Numbered from the stretch's first letter, positions 1 to 13,956 are shown. The stretch: DNA of 64,000 bases from Lingula anatina (GCF_001039355.2 NW_019773592.1:450457-514456); one strand, 5' to 3'. Made by a program: numbers and translations. Notes: generated by a model from the sequence alone, not told the origin.

Positions 1-66
1 CAACCACCACCACTGTAAATGCCAGTGACATATTACCAGGCCTCTGTATTCAAAGCCAAAGGATTT

Positions 67-2510
67 ATAATCATTGGTGACAGCAAGGCAGGAAAGATTA
101 AATCAGGAGTAAAATCCGTGGCCTGTGCGTTTTGACTTCTGGTTGGCTTTTTTTTTTCTCTTGGGAAGGCAGACCACAAAAATTGTTGTGAGATCATTCA
201 AATGGCTGGCTGTCTTTCTCCATTTTAATTTCAAAAATGTTTTTAAAATGTTCATTTTTTAAAAATGAATGAATTTGAATATTCTGTTGTGGGGTTTTTC
301 TCATGACTATTTGCACAGGCTAAGAATTTATCTAATTTGGCCTTAGAATAATAATGTTATTTATGGTAATTATAATAATAATGAACATATTCTGAACTGT
401 CAGAGGAGCAAAGTGTGGGTTGCCAAGATGGCAGAACCAATCTTTCGCACCTTGAAGTTTGAAGGTATGGGGCAGACATGATGGGCGTGCTTTCTGACCT
501 TTACTACAGTACAGCAAGGTTGAGTGGGTTTGGTGCAATGAAGAGATAAGACTAAGCAGGAGATATGTGAACCGAAAAGAAAAAAAAAGTAGAAAAAAAA
601 GAAAAGCAAAAACTAGACTCTTTTTCACATCGAATGGTCCAGTTTTTGGTATAGCACCAGTTTAACTGGCGATTACGCTATGCTATGCTATTGGAGTGCT
701 ACTCCCCAATTTACCAATCAAACTCATTTTGGTAAACTGGCCTTACAGAGCGTGTGGGGGGGGGGGCACTTTTGGTGACTTTTACGTAACAGTTGGGCTC
801 TTTTGATAGCTTAGATGGGTTCCTTCCAACTGGAGAGATAAGGAAAACTGCACCATTGTTTGTGGACACTTTGAAAAATAAGTTTTCTGAAGGTCAGTTT
901 TTAGCCTTAACAAAATGAATGGTTATAAATATTCCATTTTATGTATGCACCTAATGTTAAAAAGCAATGTTTTAGCAGTGGGGGTAATTTCTTTACTTAA
1001 AAACATATATAAAGGCCATTTCAACGGGAAATTGAAAGATTTGAGATGAAAATCCTCCATTAATGGTGCCTTTGAAGTTTGTAAAAACAAGTTCTTTTTT
1101 TAAGGACTCTCTCATACCACCAACTCAGTCTCTCTGAAACTTGATTTTTGTAAAGAAGTTTCTCATACTACTGACTCTAAACTAGAGGGAGAGACAAGAG
1201 TGCAAAAATAGAAAAGCAACGTCCAGACATTTTTAGCAATCAGCAGTACGGAAAGTTTTTGAAGAAAATTGCGTGGAAAATTGGATCTGAAACTTAGGGG
1301 AAAATAGAAAGAGAACTACAATATTTAGTTACATCTGGCTAGAGATTAAGCTCATTTGGTTGAAGAAGGTGGAAGTGATATTTGGAGAAAATAGAAAAAA
1401 ATTCACAGAAATAGAAAAAAACTGGAGAAAAAAGCAGAAAATAGAAGCCAGTTCACTTGAGTTAAGCTCATTTGATTAAAGCACGAGTATATACCAAAGG
1501 AAGGAGAGTTGGAAAAATGTAGCAATACAAGAAGTGGTAAGAAATAAGAAATAAAAAACAGGTGCAAGTCTTAGTATTGGCAAGTTGGCAGACGACAGAC
1601 AGCCAGACTAATGTCAAGATTCCCATCATTCCAAGCAGGTTATGGCGGATGGGAAAGTCCTGTTTAGGGGTTCACAGAATGTTAGCCAGAGACCAGTGTC
1701 TGGGTAACCTCAAGCAAAAATGCCGAAAAAATGTTTGCCAATTGCTTCTGATCTCTAAAAGTTGAAGAGAGAGATTCATGAAATTGGATGTAAAAATGAA
1801 AAGCAACAAAGAAAACAAGATGTGTCTCCATACCAGTTATAATTGATAATAAAAAATAAATCACCCAAGTATAATTCATTAAATAATCCAGTGCATTAAT
1901 AATGAATAGTTTCTGTAGGGGGAATTAAAGACTTTAAGGACCAATCTTTTTTCTTTTCATTTTTTTTTTCTTCTATTGTTAAAATGACTATGTGTGCTCT
2001 TTCACATCTTTCTCCATTCTGTTGTAACTTGGCTCGTTGTCTCTTAACAAGCTGTAATCTGTCAATCTTTTGACTGCAATTTCATTCCACCCATATTTTT
2101 TTACCTTAAAAAAAAACTAGTACAGATTTATTAAGTTAAAGAACAAACACATGTTGCTTATTCAGATATAGAGCAAGCACATGCCTGTGAAGTCCTAAGT
2201 TATATTTTTTGCTGATATGTTTCTGTGAATTAACTCTGTGTTTGATGCCATTTGGAGATTTCATCAAAGATATAGGGTTTTAAAGAAGAAAAGTTATGTG
2301 GGTTCTATTCCTTCAAGTGGTTTAAAACTTCAGCTATCGAATAGAACTGGAGCTGAACGAATGCCTTAAACCACTTGTCCTTAAAACATGAAGGAAATGC
2401 AATTGTAAGATGTATAATTGACTGATTGCTATGAGCATACTTGGAATAAATGCTATTTACTCTCAGGTCATTAGAATGAAATTAGTTTATTAATCTGTGT
2501 GTGTGTCTGT
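67..2510. repeat. Copy 1 of a ~2.5 kb direct duplication
   Basis: This stretch recurs almost base for base at 2618-5258, with scattered substitutions and small indels. No protein-coding exon is recognised. The two copies meet at a single N (2616). Copy 1 ends in a partial MITE (2511-2615) that copy 2 lacks at the matching (GT)n site. A differing MITE insertion, a differing ~186 bp insertion and low divergence fit two haplotypes of a polymorphic animal placed in tandem by the assembler. A true tandem duplication is not excluded. Confidence 0.85.
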
Positions 2511-2615
2511 AGCCCCATTCACACGTACATGGTTAATCGAGATTTAGGGAATCGCGATTCTAACGCGCTTAGCTAAATTCACTTTTTTGCGTTCACACAT
2601 GTAAAAACGAAATTG
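2511..2615 (-). mobile_element. Partial Harbinger-like MITE, cut off at the N
   Basis: The element starts with AGCCCCATTCACACG and matches the reverse complement of about 5885-5992, the full element of the same family at 5797-5992. It breaks off exactly at the N, so its other end is absent from the assembly. Confidence 0.75.
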
Positions 2616-2616
2616 N
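2616..2616. other. Single-N assembly join
   Basis: One undetermined base separates a truncated MITE from the start of duplicate copy 2. It most likely marks a scaffold or haplotype join rather than one ambiguous base. Confidence 0.7.
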
Positions 2617-2617
2617 C

Positions 2618-5258
2618 ATAATCATTGGTGACAGCAAGGCAGGAAAGATTAAATCAGGAGTAAAATCCGTGGCCTGTGCGTTTTGACTTCTGGTTGGCTT
2701 TTTTTTTTTTTTCTCTTGGGAAGGCAGACCACAAAAATTGTTGTGAGATCATTCAAATGGCTGGCTGTCTTTCTCCTCTTTTAATTTCAAAAATGTTTTT
2801 AAAATGTTCATTTTTTAAAAATGAATGAATTTGAATATTCTGTTGTGGGGTTTTTCTCATGACTATTTGCACAGGCTAAGAATTTATCTAATTTGGCCTT
2901 AGAATAATAATGTTATTTATTGTTCGAAATAGCTCGGTTATGCCAGGATCAGTTTATGTTAACCGTTACTGAATTGGAAGATAGGAGTCGTGAGCTGACC
3001 GTGCCTAAGCGTTTGTTTTTTGGTTTTAACATATACATCTGAAGTAACTGAATAAACTGATAATTAGCATGGCATAAGGTGGGTTCTGCGTTTTTTAATA
3101 TTTTATGGTAATTATAATAATAATGAACATGTTCTGAACTGTCAGAGGAGCAAAGTGTGGGTTGCCAAGATGGCAGAACCAATCTTTCGCACCTTGAAGT
3201 TTGAAGGTATGGGGCAGACATGATGGGCGTGCTTTCTGACCTTTACTACAGTACAGCAAGGTTGAGTGGGTTTGGTGCAATGAAGAGATAAGACTAAGCA
3301 GGAGATATGTGAACCGAAAAGAAAAAAAAAGTAGAGAAAAAAGAAAAGCAAAAACTAGCAAAAGTGACTTATGGACTCTTTTTCACATCGAATGGTCCAG
3401 TTTTTGGTATAGCACCAGTTTAACTGGCGATTACGCTATGCTATGCTATTGGAGCACTACTCCCCAATTTACCAATCAAACCCATTTTGGTAAACTGGCC
3501 TTACAGAGCGCGTGGGGGGGGGGGGGGGCACTTTTGGTGACTTTTACGTAACAGTTGGGCTCTTTTGATAGCTTAGATGGGTTCCTTCCAACTGGAGAGA
3601 TAAGGAAAACTGCACCATTGTATGTGGACACTTTGAAAAATAAGTTTTCTTAAGGTCAGTTTTTAGCCTTAACAAAATAAATGGTTATAAATACTCCATT
3701 TTATGTATGCACCTAATGTTTAAAAGCAATGTTTTAGCAGTGGGGGTAATTTCTTTACTTAAAAACATATATAAAGGCCATTTCAAAGGGAAATTGGAAG
3801 ATTTGAGATGAAAATCCTCCATTAATGGTTCCTTTGAAGTTTGTAAAAACAAGTTCTTTTTTTAAGGACTGTCTCATACCACCAACTCAGTCTCTCTGAA
3901 ACTTGATTTTTGTAAAGAAGTTTCTCATACTACTGACTCTAAACTAGAGGGAGAGACAAGAGTGCAAAAATAGAAAAGCAACGTCCAGACATTTTTAGCA
4001 ATCAGCAGTAAGGAAAGTTTTTGAAGAAAATTGCGTGGAAAATTGGATCTGAAACTTAGGGGAAAATAGAGAGAGAACTACAATATTTAGTTACATCTGG
4101 CTAGAGATTAAGCTCATTTGGTTGAAGAAGGTGGAATTGATATTTGGAGAAATAAGAAAAAAAAATCACAGAAATAGAAAAAAACTGGAGAAAAAGCAGA
4201 AAATAGAAGCCAGTTCACTTGAGTTAAGCTCATTTGATTAAAGCACGAGTATATACCAAAGGAAGGAGAGTTGGAAAAATGTAGAAGTGGTAAGAAATAA
4301 GAAATAAAAAACAGGTGCAAGTCTTAGTATTGGCAAGTTGGCAGACGACAGACAGGCAGACTAATGTCAAGATTCCCATCATTCCAAGCAGGTTATGGCG
4401 GATGGGAAAGTCCTGTTTAGGGGTTCACAGAATGTTAGCCAGAGACCAGTGTCTGGGTAACCTAAAGCACAAATGCCAAAAAAATGTTTGCCAATTGCTT
4501 CTGATCTCTAAAAGTTGAAGAGAGAGATTCATGAAATTGGATGTAAAAATGAAAAGCAACAAAGAAAACAAGATGTGTCTCCATACCAGTTATAATTGAT
4601 AACAAAAAATAAATCACCCAAGTATAATTCATTAAATAATCCAGTGCATTAATAATGAATAGTTTCTGTAGGTGGAATTAAAGACATTAAGGACCAATCT
4701 TTTTTCTTTTCATTTTTTTTTCTTCTATTGTTAAAATGACTATGTGTGCTCTTTCACATCTTTCTCCATTCTGTTGTAGCTTGGCTCGTTGTCTCTTAAC
4801 AAGCTGTAATCTGTCGATCTTTTGACTGCACTTTCATTCCACCCATATTTTTTTTACCTTAAAAAAAACTAGTACAGATTTATTATGTTAAAGAACAAAC
4901 ACATGTTGCTTATTCAGATATAGAGCAAGCACATGCCTGTGAAGTCCTAAGTTCGATTTTTTGCTGGTACGTTTCTATGAATTAACTCTGTGTTTGATGC
5001 CATTTGGAGATTTCATCAAAGATATAGGGTTTTAAAGAAGAAAAGTTATGTGGGTTCTATTCCTTCAAGTGGTTTAAAACTTCAGCTATCGAATAGAACT
5101 GGAGCTGAACGAACGCCTTAAACCACTTGTCCTTAAAACATGAAGGAAATGCAATTGTAAGATGTATAATTGACTGATTGCTATGAGCATACTTGGAATA
5201 AATGCTATTTACTCTCAGGTCATTAGAATGAAATTAGTTTATTAATCTGTGTGTGTCT
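2618..5258. repeat. Copy 2 of the ~2.5 kb direct duplication
   Basis: Matches 67-2510 throughout, except for a ~186 bp insertion at 2920-3105, small indels (for example about 15 extra bases near 3355) and scattered substitutions. After 5258 the sequence runs on into unique DNA, so this copy is the one continuous with the right-hand flank. Confidence 0.85.
2920..3105. mobile_element. Insertion present only in duplicate copy 2
   Basis: Copy 1 reads directly from ATTTA into TGGTAATT at the matching point. Copy 2 has about 186 extra bases there, flanked by ATTTA and ATTTTA, a possible short target duplication. No tRNA-like head, terminal inverted repeat or ORF is evident, so the element class is unknown. 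Confidence 0.5.
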
Positions 5259-5340
5259 GTGTGTGTGTGAAGTTTGGAAGTTAGCTTCTGTTGCTAGTTT
5301 TCCGTTTAAATAATGAATTACAAAGAAGCTCCCTGTGAAG

Positions 5341-5344
<4 letters not shown>

Positions 5345-5389
<45 letters not shown>
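5345..5389. repeat. (TC)n microsatellite
   Basis: Uninterrupted TC dinucleotide run of about 45 bases. Confidence 0.95.
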
Positions 5390-5392
<3 letters not shown>

Positions 5393-5796
5393 TATACAGA
5401 CTAACACAATTAACAGCAACCAAGTCACCCTTTTTCTTTAAAAAAAATGTAATCAAGGAACATGTCGCAAATGGCCATAACTGTTGACAGGACTTTTTTA
5501 AATCTTGTGTTGCATTGTCTTCATACCAAAAGAGGGGGACTTTATATCACGCCTCCCCCTCAAGGCAAACTAAAGACATTCTATGTCTTGATTAACAGAG
5601 GCTTGTGTTGGAAGTGGAGCACGCTGTAAAAGAACAAGGGAAAGTAACCCTTGTATTGTACTTACAAAGGAAATGGCAAATACTAGCCTAGACCATGTTT
5701 TAGGTCTAATTCAGAGCAGTTTTGACTTAAACATGTTCAAGTTACCTCTTTAGGAAATAGATACTGAGCTTCAACCTTGTTGCAGCAGTTAATCTA

Positions 5797-5992
5797 AACC
5801 CCATTCACACGAGACACTTTCAACAGGATATACCGTGACTCCCCTAGCGAGCACAGTTGCAATTACCAGATCTAGCAAGGTAAATCGCGATTTCGTTTTT
5901 ACATGTGTGAACGCAAAAAAGTGAATTTAGCTAAGCGCATTAGAATCGCGATTCCCTTAATCTCGATTAACCATGTACGTGTGAATGGGGCT
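5797..5992. mobile_element. PIF/Harbinger-like MITE, complete
   Basis: Terminal inverted repeats AACCCCATTCACACG and CGTGTGAATGGGGCT are flanked by the 3-bp direct repeat CTA (5794-5796 and 5993-5995). There is no coding capacity. TIRs of this form with a 3-bp TNA target duplication resemble PIF/Harbinger non-autonomous elements; the superfamily is an inference. A partial copy in the opposite orientation is at 2511. Confidence 0.75.
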
Positions 5993-6752
5993 CTAGTTCC
6001 CTACCACCAGTAATTTTGCAGATCTTATAACAGGGGATTGTGAAAAATTAACACAATTTAGACTTTCCATAGGCTAGCCTCCTGAAGTTTCACTCGATAC
6101 GTTATAACCAAAACATTTCTGAGTGCGGCCTTGGAAAAAGCAAGGACTTTAAATGTTTTTGGCATTGCAGTCTCATGGGAAGTAACACATACCAACTCCT
6201 TCATGGCTCGTGTATCTTCCTGCCACCTTTCATTGCTTGTATGTCCATTGTTTTTGGCATTGCCACTTCAGTATAAAAAATTAAAAGGAAATAAGATACT
6301 GTGCCCATTGTGTTTTGGCATTACCACTTCAGCATAAAAAAAATTAAAGGAAATACATAGTAAGATACATCGAAATGATTTTTTATAATCCTAACATCAG
6401 CTTTGATTTATTGTGTAAGAGATAAAGGATAAAAGGAAAAAAATTTAAGTATCAGATATTTATATTAACTCAATTTTTAATTTTATCCAAAGAAAAATAC
6501 CTTGGATGCAGAATCCCCCCCCCCCCCCCGACACACGTTCTGCCATGGTTTTAATTGGGTTCTGACCTTAAACTAGACTGTAACTGACAAATTTTAACTC
6601 TTGATTATCAAACTAAATTAAAACCACACTAAAACCGGATCTAAACATTTATTATATTGGTCTTTTAAGTTTAGGTGATAGGTAAGGTTGCTCCACCCCT
6701 CCTTCAAGGTCGTTCCAAATAGTGATAAAACCACTAATAACCTTCTAAGGGC

Positions 6753-7063
6753 CCTTTCCCAATGAAACTACCATGCTATGTAGATGGTTCCATCTGCATG
6801 GGGACTCTTGCTGAATGCAATCAGATAAACAGAATCATATACCACCACGCCTCCTTGTTTATTCCAGTGTTCTTGTATAATCTCAAGCTGTTCTGTATTC
6901 TACCCAAGGCCAGGAAAGAAAAGTTGGTGATTTTTTTTAAACAAATTATTGAAAACAAAGAGGGGACATGTTTATTTGTTAATATGATTGCATTCTGCGA
7001 GAGTCCCCATGCATATGGATCCATCTACATTGAAGTCTGAACAAAAGTTTCATTGGGAAAGAG
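6753..7063. mobile_element. Foldback MITE with TIR CTTTCCCAATGAAACT
   Basis: The inverted ends CTTTCCCAATGAAACT and AGTTTCATTGGGAAAG enclose secondary inverted blocks (GGGGACTC with GAGTCCCC; GAATGCAATCA with TGATTGCATTC). The shared core GCTGAATGCAATCAG recurs at 47041-47262, so this is a dispersed family. No coding capacity is seen. Confidence 0.75.
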
Positions 7064-7810
7064 AATTTAAAAACTTCCATTCTTTGAGTCAAATTGGGGT
7101 CAGAAAAATAAAAGCATTAGGCTCTGCATGCTAGTGTAGCCTATCTGACTGAGACATCTTATTTTAGTGGGAGATTAGCAATGTGTGACAACTACCACCC
7201 ATGCCTGCAGTGTCGGCCATAATTAATCACAAATTTCAAACAAGTTGGTTGTGCCCAATGTTTTTTCATTTGATGATTTATGATAAAATGCTTCCTTTTT
7301 TCTTCTGAAAATTTATGAAAATCACACCAATTGTTGGAACATTACTTTTTTTTTATAATAAATGTAATGTGATATTTTTTTCTTCTTCGCCAACATAAAC
7401 AGGAAGATCAACTCAATGGTTATCAGATGGTGAAATTGTTATTTTTTATCACATTATAGTCTGAGAAAAAAAACAGAGAACCAAAGAAAAAGATCTTATA
7501 TGCACTATTGTGTAGTGCCAATGCCCACTTGCAGAGCAACCTCGAGTTTCATTGATCACTCGAAACCATATTCTATAAGCAGCATGTCTTCGGTTAGTCT
7601 CTAGTAATCCCCAAAATTCAGGGTATCACAAAAAGCTCTTCAACTAAAACAAAACAGGTACAAAAAAATAGTAATAACAAAAAGGCAGACCTAATATTGT
7701 GTGCAGTTCGATACCAAAGACCTTTAAATCTTATTGTCTCTAAAGCTGCAATGAACCAGCGAGAAGCACTAGTCCAATCTGTAAGTAAGCCAGTGCAGCT
7801 AGCCTACAAT

Positions 7811-8050
7811 TGGGTTTCCATACCTAGATTGATCCAGCAGGATCGATCCATTGCCAAGGGGTTTCTCGCTTAATTGCTTTCTGTTTAAGCAGCTTAGATG
7901 TCTAGCTGCCATGCCTACTGAAGCTGATAAACAATAATTAATTACCCCCTAGCAGCTTCAGAAGGCGTGACAGTTGATTACAATCTAGCAAGAATCCCCT
8001 TGGAGGTAGATCGATCCAGAGTTAGTACAATAGGGTCTGGGAATGGTCCC
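7811..8050. mobile_element. GATCGATC foldback element, copy C1
   Basis: Arms contain GATCGATCCA and TAGATCGATCCA, with inner blocks around GGGGTTTCTCGC and AGAATCCCCTTGG. The left edge reads GGGTTTCCATACCTAGAT and the right edge GGGTCTGGGAATGGTCCC. It belongs to a dispersed family also seen at 22739, 38235, 44989, 53866 and 56720. Confidence 0.7.
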
Positions 8051-8315
8051 TACCACCAGTCAGTGAAGCACTATCAGCATGACAGGGTATACTGTGTCAA
8101 GTGCTATAAGAGATAAAATAAATTTGTCAAAAATGAGAAGTTGTGTCAGCAGGAAGTTGTCTCCAGGTTACAGACAAGTGAGGAAGACAACACTTTTTTA
8201 GAGAGAGAGCATACTGTGATAACATGTGAGAGGAACTGTGACATGTGCTTGGTTTAGGGCTATATAGACTGGGTGTCACATGCTCACTCTGTTGTTGTTG
8301 TGTGCTGAACATGTG

Positions 8316-8489
8316 CAGGCCTGTAGCCAGGAGGGGTTCGGGGGGTTCGAAAGAACCCCCCTTTTTGCTGGAAAAAGGTCCACTCTGTGTTAAATTTGAC
8401 CTAGGTACATGTACATTTGGATTATATGGTAAAAGGTCCACTTTTTCAGAAAAAGAACCCCCCCTTTGAAATTGCTGGCTACGGGCCTG
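8316..8489. mobile_element. CAGGCC-ended MITE with 5-bp target duplication
   Basis: Inverted ends CAGGCCTGTAGCCAG and CTGGCTACGGGCCTG are bounded by the direct repeat ATGTG (8311-8315 and 8490-8494). It is 174 bp and non-coding. CAG-starting TIRs with a 5-bp duplication are compatible with hAT5-type elements; that assignment is inferred. Confidence 0.8.
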
Positions 8490-9748
8490 ATGTGGGTTTC
8501 AGTTTGGAGTCCTGGTATAGCTTATTGTCAACATGTTTAGTAATAGTTGTATGAGATAGTTGAATTGAAACATTGATTTTAAATTTTTTTTATGTATCAA
8601 TGTTTTTGCAACCACTCCTGCTCGTAACTTGATCATCTTTAACTATCTTCATTACCCTCATAATTACTGTCTGCCTTTTTTACTTATTAAGTTGTTTTTA
8701 ACAAACAGGCAAGAATAATTTCAAATTGAAATTTTCATCCCCACAAATATTTTAAATGAAAAGGTTGTCCTTAGAACAGTCCAAGTATGCTGTTCTGTTC
8801 ATGGGGCCTTTGAGTCACATTTGGCCAGATCCAGAACATGAATGCAATCCCTCCTAAACCCCCTGAGAAAATCTTGGGTCAAAAACTCAAAACCTTTGTT
8901 TTGTCTAAAAAGACTGAATTAATACTGCAATGTCTGACATGAAACTCGGTTTCAGAATGCCTCCATTTATGTTCTGTTTGTGCAGTTTGTTCATTTTACA
9001 GGGAAATAGATCCAAGCGCTGATAGATTTAAGATGTAGGGCAAAAATTATTGTTAATGACCATTTGACATCTTATTACCATCACTGATTACACAACTGAT
9101 GTATTCATCACAGGGTTTTGACTCTTGTAAATGCATGCTTGCCAGTTTTTTTAGCAGGAAGAGGACCAAAGGCTGATTGATGGAAAATTGCCACAGATCA
9201 AAGCAGGGTTCATTAATGATCTTTTTGCAGAGATGATCAAGTTGTAGAGAATTCAATTTGTGAAGATGGCAAATTTCTATCTTTGTTATTTCTTGATGAA
9301 TAACCTCTTTGGTGGAGTCCATAGGTCCATGAGAGTGAAAATGAACTGAACTTGAATGTAAGAATGTATTGAAAGTGTATGATGTCATGTATCAGTTATG
9401 AAATGGCTGGCATTTTGTTGAGATCTATGGGGTATTTTGTGGCATGATTTGGAAGCGAGTTTTATGTGTAGAATTTCAAGATATGACTCCATTGCTACGA
9501 TTATTTTGAACAAAGTATACTGGCAAAGAATTCTACTTTAGTCATACTAGTAGTCAAGAAAGGTAATTCAAATTTAAAGTAAAAAAGTCATTTCAAGTAC
9601 AAAAAAAAATTTTTTGCTATTAAGGAAAAATCTTCAGTATTTACTGTTCTTGCCTCAGTGCAACAGTGGCGGTAACAATTATGTTGGAGTATTACATATT
9701 TTTTAAAACTTAAAAAATATTTTTAAATATTTTTGTTTCTGTTTCTAG

Positions 9749-12700
9749 GCTGGCTCTATAGCTGACTTGATGTGCAGACAAAGTGATGAGTTGCTGTTTT
9801 ACAGTTGTATAGAAAGACAGCAGAGTAAGTCATAAATCCATGATTCTGATTGGTTTATTATGTGCACAATTCTGATTGATTTATTATATGCACTATTGTG
9901 TTGAAAATTAAGTGTCACCAGTCGGGGTCCTCTTTATGAAATCATATAGTAATATTATAAGCAGCAGCTTTTAGCTTTTGAAAAGGAAGGCCAAATTTTG
10001 TTTAACTGTTTTGCCACTAGTGCTAGTGTCTATGAAAAGTGTCGGGTTTCAGGGGTTATTTAATATTGCTGTAAGTACTGGAAACCTTTGACTTGTAAAG
10101 ACTTGTAGAGAATTATGGAATATAACCCATAAACAAATCAATCAAATAAGGATACATCTCAAAGAGAATCAGATATTGTCAGACTTTTGTATTGAATGGA
10201 AATAACTCACATCAATTCATTATTTTCATTTACTATAGAGGGAGACACCTGTTGTGCCTATGCCACAAGTTTGGACTGTAAGCTCACATGCCGTGCATTA
10301 TTCGTTGGCGAGACCTCACCGTCCAGAGAACAAAAACAGTCTGTCAATGAGCATTGCAGCAACGACAATCCACGTGTCTTAGCATGCGTGACAAATTCAA
10401 CGCAGCCTACGCAAGTTAATAGACCAGAAGAAAGTGAGTTTTTAGCCCCCTCCCCCCCCCCCTTTACATACCAATGCATATTGTGTGTACATAAATGTAC
10501 ACATAAATTTTCAGTTAATGTATTAATTTAATATCACCAACTTCATTGTGGTGGAAGTTTATGAGATCAGTTTAACTAGATTTCTTCTCAGTGCAGTTTT
10601 GCAGGCATTGGTTTTGCTAAAAGGTGCTTCGCCTTCCCAAGTTGGATAAATAATTCGTTTATTTTAATTCTGTGTGACATTTAGATAGATGCTAAATTAT
10701 TTAGTAGATTTTAAACAGATGCTTAATTATTTAGTAGGTTTAAAAAGGTGAGAAAAGAAAAAACGCTGTTAGCCATGATTGTATCATTTTTTTTTCCAGG
10801 TTTACATTGCTGTGATAAAGCGCCAAGCCAAAGCTGCAAAGAAATTTGCAGACGTGTTCTTGTTTCCATGGAAACAGAGCAGGAAATTGTGGAAACACTG
10901 ATTGACGAGTGCCAAAGTCCAGTGAACCCTATTGTGAGTGATCTTAAATGTTACTGTAGGCATAAAAATAGTAAGAAATTGAAAATGAATAAAATTGATG
11001 ATATTAATTGATACCATACCACTTTTAAAGTCTGAAAATTAGTTACAAGTTGTTTTCTATGTTAGCAGTAGAATGAGGGGGGAAAGGGGCATTTTTTTTA
11101 CCCTATATTGTTGTTGTACATCAACATAGGGAAAGGATTAAGACGGATTTTGAAGTTGCGAGCCTCAGTTATCAAACTTAGAGGGAGAGCGCTGTTCTGA
11201 TCATTAAGTTGAAAAACAGGAATAATTAGCCAAAGTTGTAAGATTTAAGACGGAAAGAAGGTCTTCAGAGTTGAGATTTATTTGAAGTTTGAAATAAATG
11301 AGTACAACTTGCTTTCATCTCCGTCTAATTGTAGAGAAAGTTAAGATTCATAAATCATGGCGGAGTTAGTAATTGCCAAGGCGTCTATTGTTCTAGAAGT
11401 GTTCCAAATGTCAAGTATGATTTAACTTTGGAAATTCAGGTGTGCCCCAACATTTATAAGGACCCTTAACGATCTCTGGAGCAGGGCAGGGTCAATTTTA
11501 ATGCACCCCTCGTGCAATAAGCATTAAGGGGTCAAGGACTTCTTCAGATTTAAGTGCACCATTAAACCCAGCAGTTTAACAAGAAATATTTGCAGGAAAT
11601 TAATTTCTTTTTGTGTTCTTGTAAAGGGATTGCCTCAGAATTTCGTGAATGCAGCTTTTGCTAAATAATTAAAGATTTGGCATAAAAATCTATTTTCTTC
11701 AGAAATTACTCTTGCTTGGTCTAGGATGTAATAAAAAAGGACTTGACTTCTGGAGCATTATTTTACTATTTAGCACTGTCATTAGTTTTTAGAGATATAT
11801 ATGTTAAATTAACGACTTAAACATTTTTCATGTCAGTCTGCAATGCCAAAGTCCCTATCAGAGTTCATATTCACCATTAGCTAATGTTTGGCATGTTATG
11901 ATTAATGGAAGTTTCTGTTGATTTCTCTGGTACTGCTGTGTAATGCTTCAGGCATTTGCGTCAAATAACATGAAAGAAAAAATAATAACAGCTATTTTCT
12001 CAACTGGAGCATTCATCCGCATCCACGCAGTAAGGAAAACACATATTTGGATGGGGGATAAATTTATTTTTGGAAAACTGTTTATCTCTTCTACGACTGT
12101 GTTGCAGTGTACTAGGTAAACTGTAAGTGATTTTTGTCCTTTCCAGTGTCTTTCCAAAAATTAGAAAATAGGGATTGATCTCTTATTTGGTTAAGATTGT
12201 GCTTTCATTGTGATAGTTGAGAAAATTTTGTTACATGTAGCAGTTCACAGTATTTCAAAAATTGTGAATTTATCAGACTAGATTTATGCTTCATACTATA
12301 CTTAGTTTGTCATGATACAAATTACATTTGTCACCAAGATTATGTTTATCTTCTGGGTTTGAAAGATTTAGTAAAATTGTTCACAGAGACCATTTTGAAA
12401 AATTCTCAATCCAAGGACCAACAGCATGGAAATATTTTCTAGCTACATCAGTTGTGAAATAATGGAATATGTTAAAGATTTATAAACAGGTTTCAAGGAT
12501 TCTGAGAAATGTTACAAAATATTACATTTCTCTCTCCTCTTAGGATCCAATGTGGCAGTGTTTCCTATCAAAATCGGTTGACAATGACGTTAAGCAGGTG
12601 AAGGAAAGTGTAATAGACGACACGGGCATCGACAGCGCCAAACTACAGTGTTGTGCCAAGGCAACACTAAAATCATGTAGAGACCTATGCATTGAGGTGA

Positions 12701-13865
12701 GTTGTTTTAAATTCTGGATTTATCTGAAAATGCAGATGTTTTGGTGTTGTATTTATGGCCCATGGACTCCCTGCAGATAAAGCTGTGCACCTTTATTGCT
12801 TTATTGTTACATTTTTTTTTTTTTTTTCAAATTGGATGTGTGAGAATTTGTATCACTTATCCCAATTTTTTTTTTTCAGTCGTATGGTAAAAGGTGGTCC
12901 GACACCTACAATAGTTTCTTCACCCAGTGTCTTAGGCAACAAGTAGAACAGGAGATGATGATGTGTATAGCTGAGGGTAAGTACCAGGATGTGGGTCAGA
13001 ATATTATGGGATGTATCTTTAATATGATAAGTTAACAATTTGAGTAATGTAAAATGCAATTACAAAGGCCTAACAAAAATGCATAAATTTCACATGAATA
13101 TAGGTCCTTGATGCATCAAGAGGTTAGAGGTGTTGTGATATTGATAATGTCTCATTAGTGTTGTAGAAAATTTATACAGAAGTATTACTGTGAAGTAAGT
13201 TTTTGATAATGTTTTAGGATATTTTGGGATCATAACATTCTGAAAGCTGAGATGGCTATAGGAGTCAGATTTTTGTCTCTTCCTTTTAATATAGGTAACC
13301 AAAATGGGAAATATTGAAATAATTAAGTTTTGAATAAGATTGCATCCTAATTTTTTTGCCTCTGCAGTTGATGAACCTTGCACCCAGGGCTGTAGTGGGC
13401 TGGATTACTGCAGCAACTTCAACCACCGTCCCACGGAATTATTCCGCAGCTGCAACAGAAGGGCAGACCAAGTGGCACAGACCAATGTTGACTCGTGGAA
13501 GACAGGACTGATAACTCTACCTCAAGCCCATCTTAGTATTCCTCTCAAAGGTATGGTATCGGTTCTACTTATGCCTGCTATGAAGAAAGCGGGGTGATTT
13601 TAAAGGCTTTTAAATGTTGTTCAAGATTTTTAATTGTTACAGAATGTCTACGGAATACCATCATTGATCGTAGTAGGAATTTATCAGGTTTTACAATATT
13701 TGACGTCATACTGAAGATTGTTTTATAAGAAATCTCATAGCAATATTTTCTTTATCACAGATATAACGAGATGTAAGCCCGAAATGTGGAAAGCCATCTC
13801 CTGTGCCCTGCAGATCAAACCTTGCAGAAGTGGCTCCCATGCCAGCACAGTGTGCAGGTAAGTGA

Positions 13866-13908
<43 letters not shown>

Positions 13909-13911
13909 GCA

Positions 13912-13956
<45 letters not shown>

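Noticed and set aside
2028-2080. Cys-Cys-Asn-Leu-Ala-like reading (also near 4777) as an upstream RECK knot exon
   Set aside because: It hits a stop quickly, lacks the later knot cysteines and convincing splice sites, and occurs in both duplicate copies.
7811-8050. Repeated palindromes as a CRISPR array or an ncRNA cluster
   Set aside because: Copies are dispersed over ~49 kb, vary in length and subtype, and this is an animal genome; mobile foldback elements explain them.
8127-8469. Overlapping ORFs around 8127-8469 as genes
   Set aside because: They read through the CAGGCC MITE and its hairpin; coding appearance comes from the repeat.
9053-9388. 111-codon minus-strand ORF as a gene
   Set aside because: No domain, signal peptide or splice context, and it precedes a RECK exon on the other strand; length is within chance for this composition.
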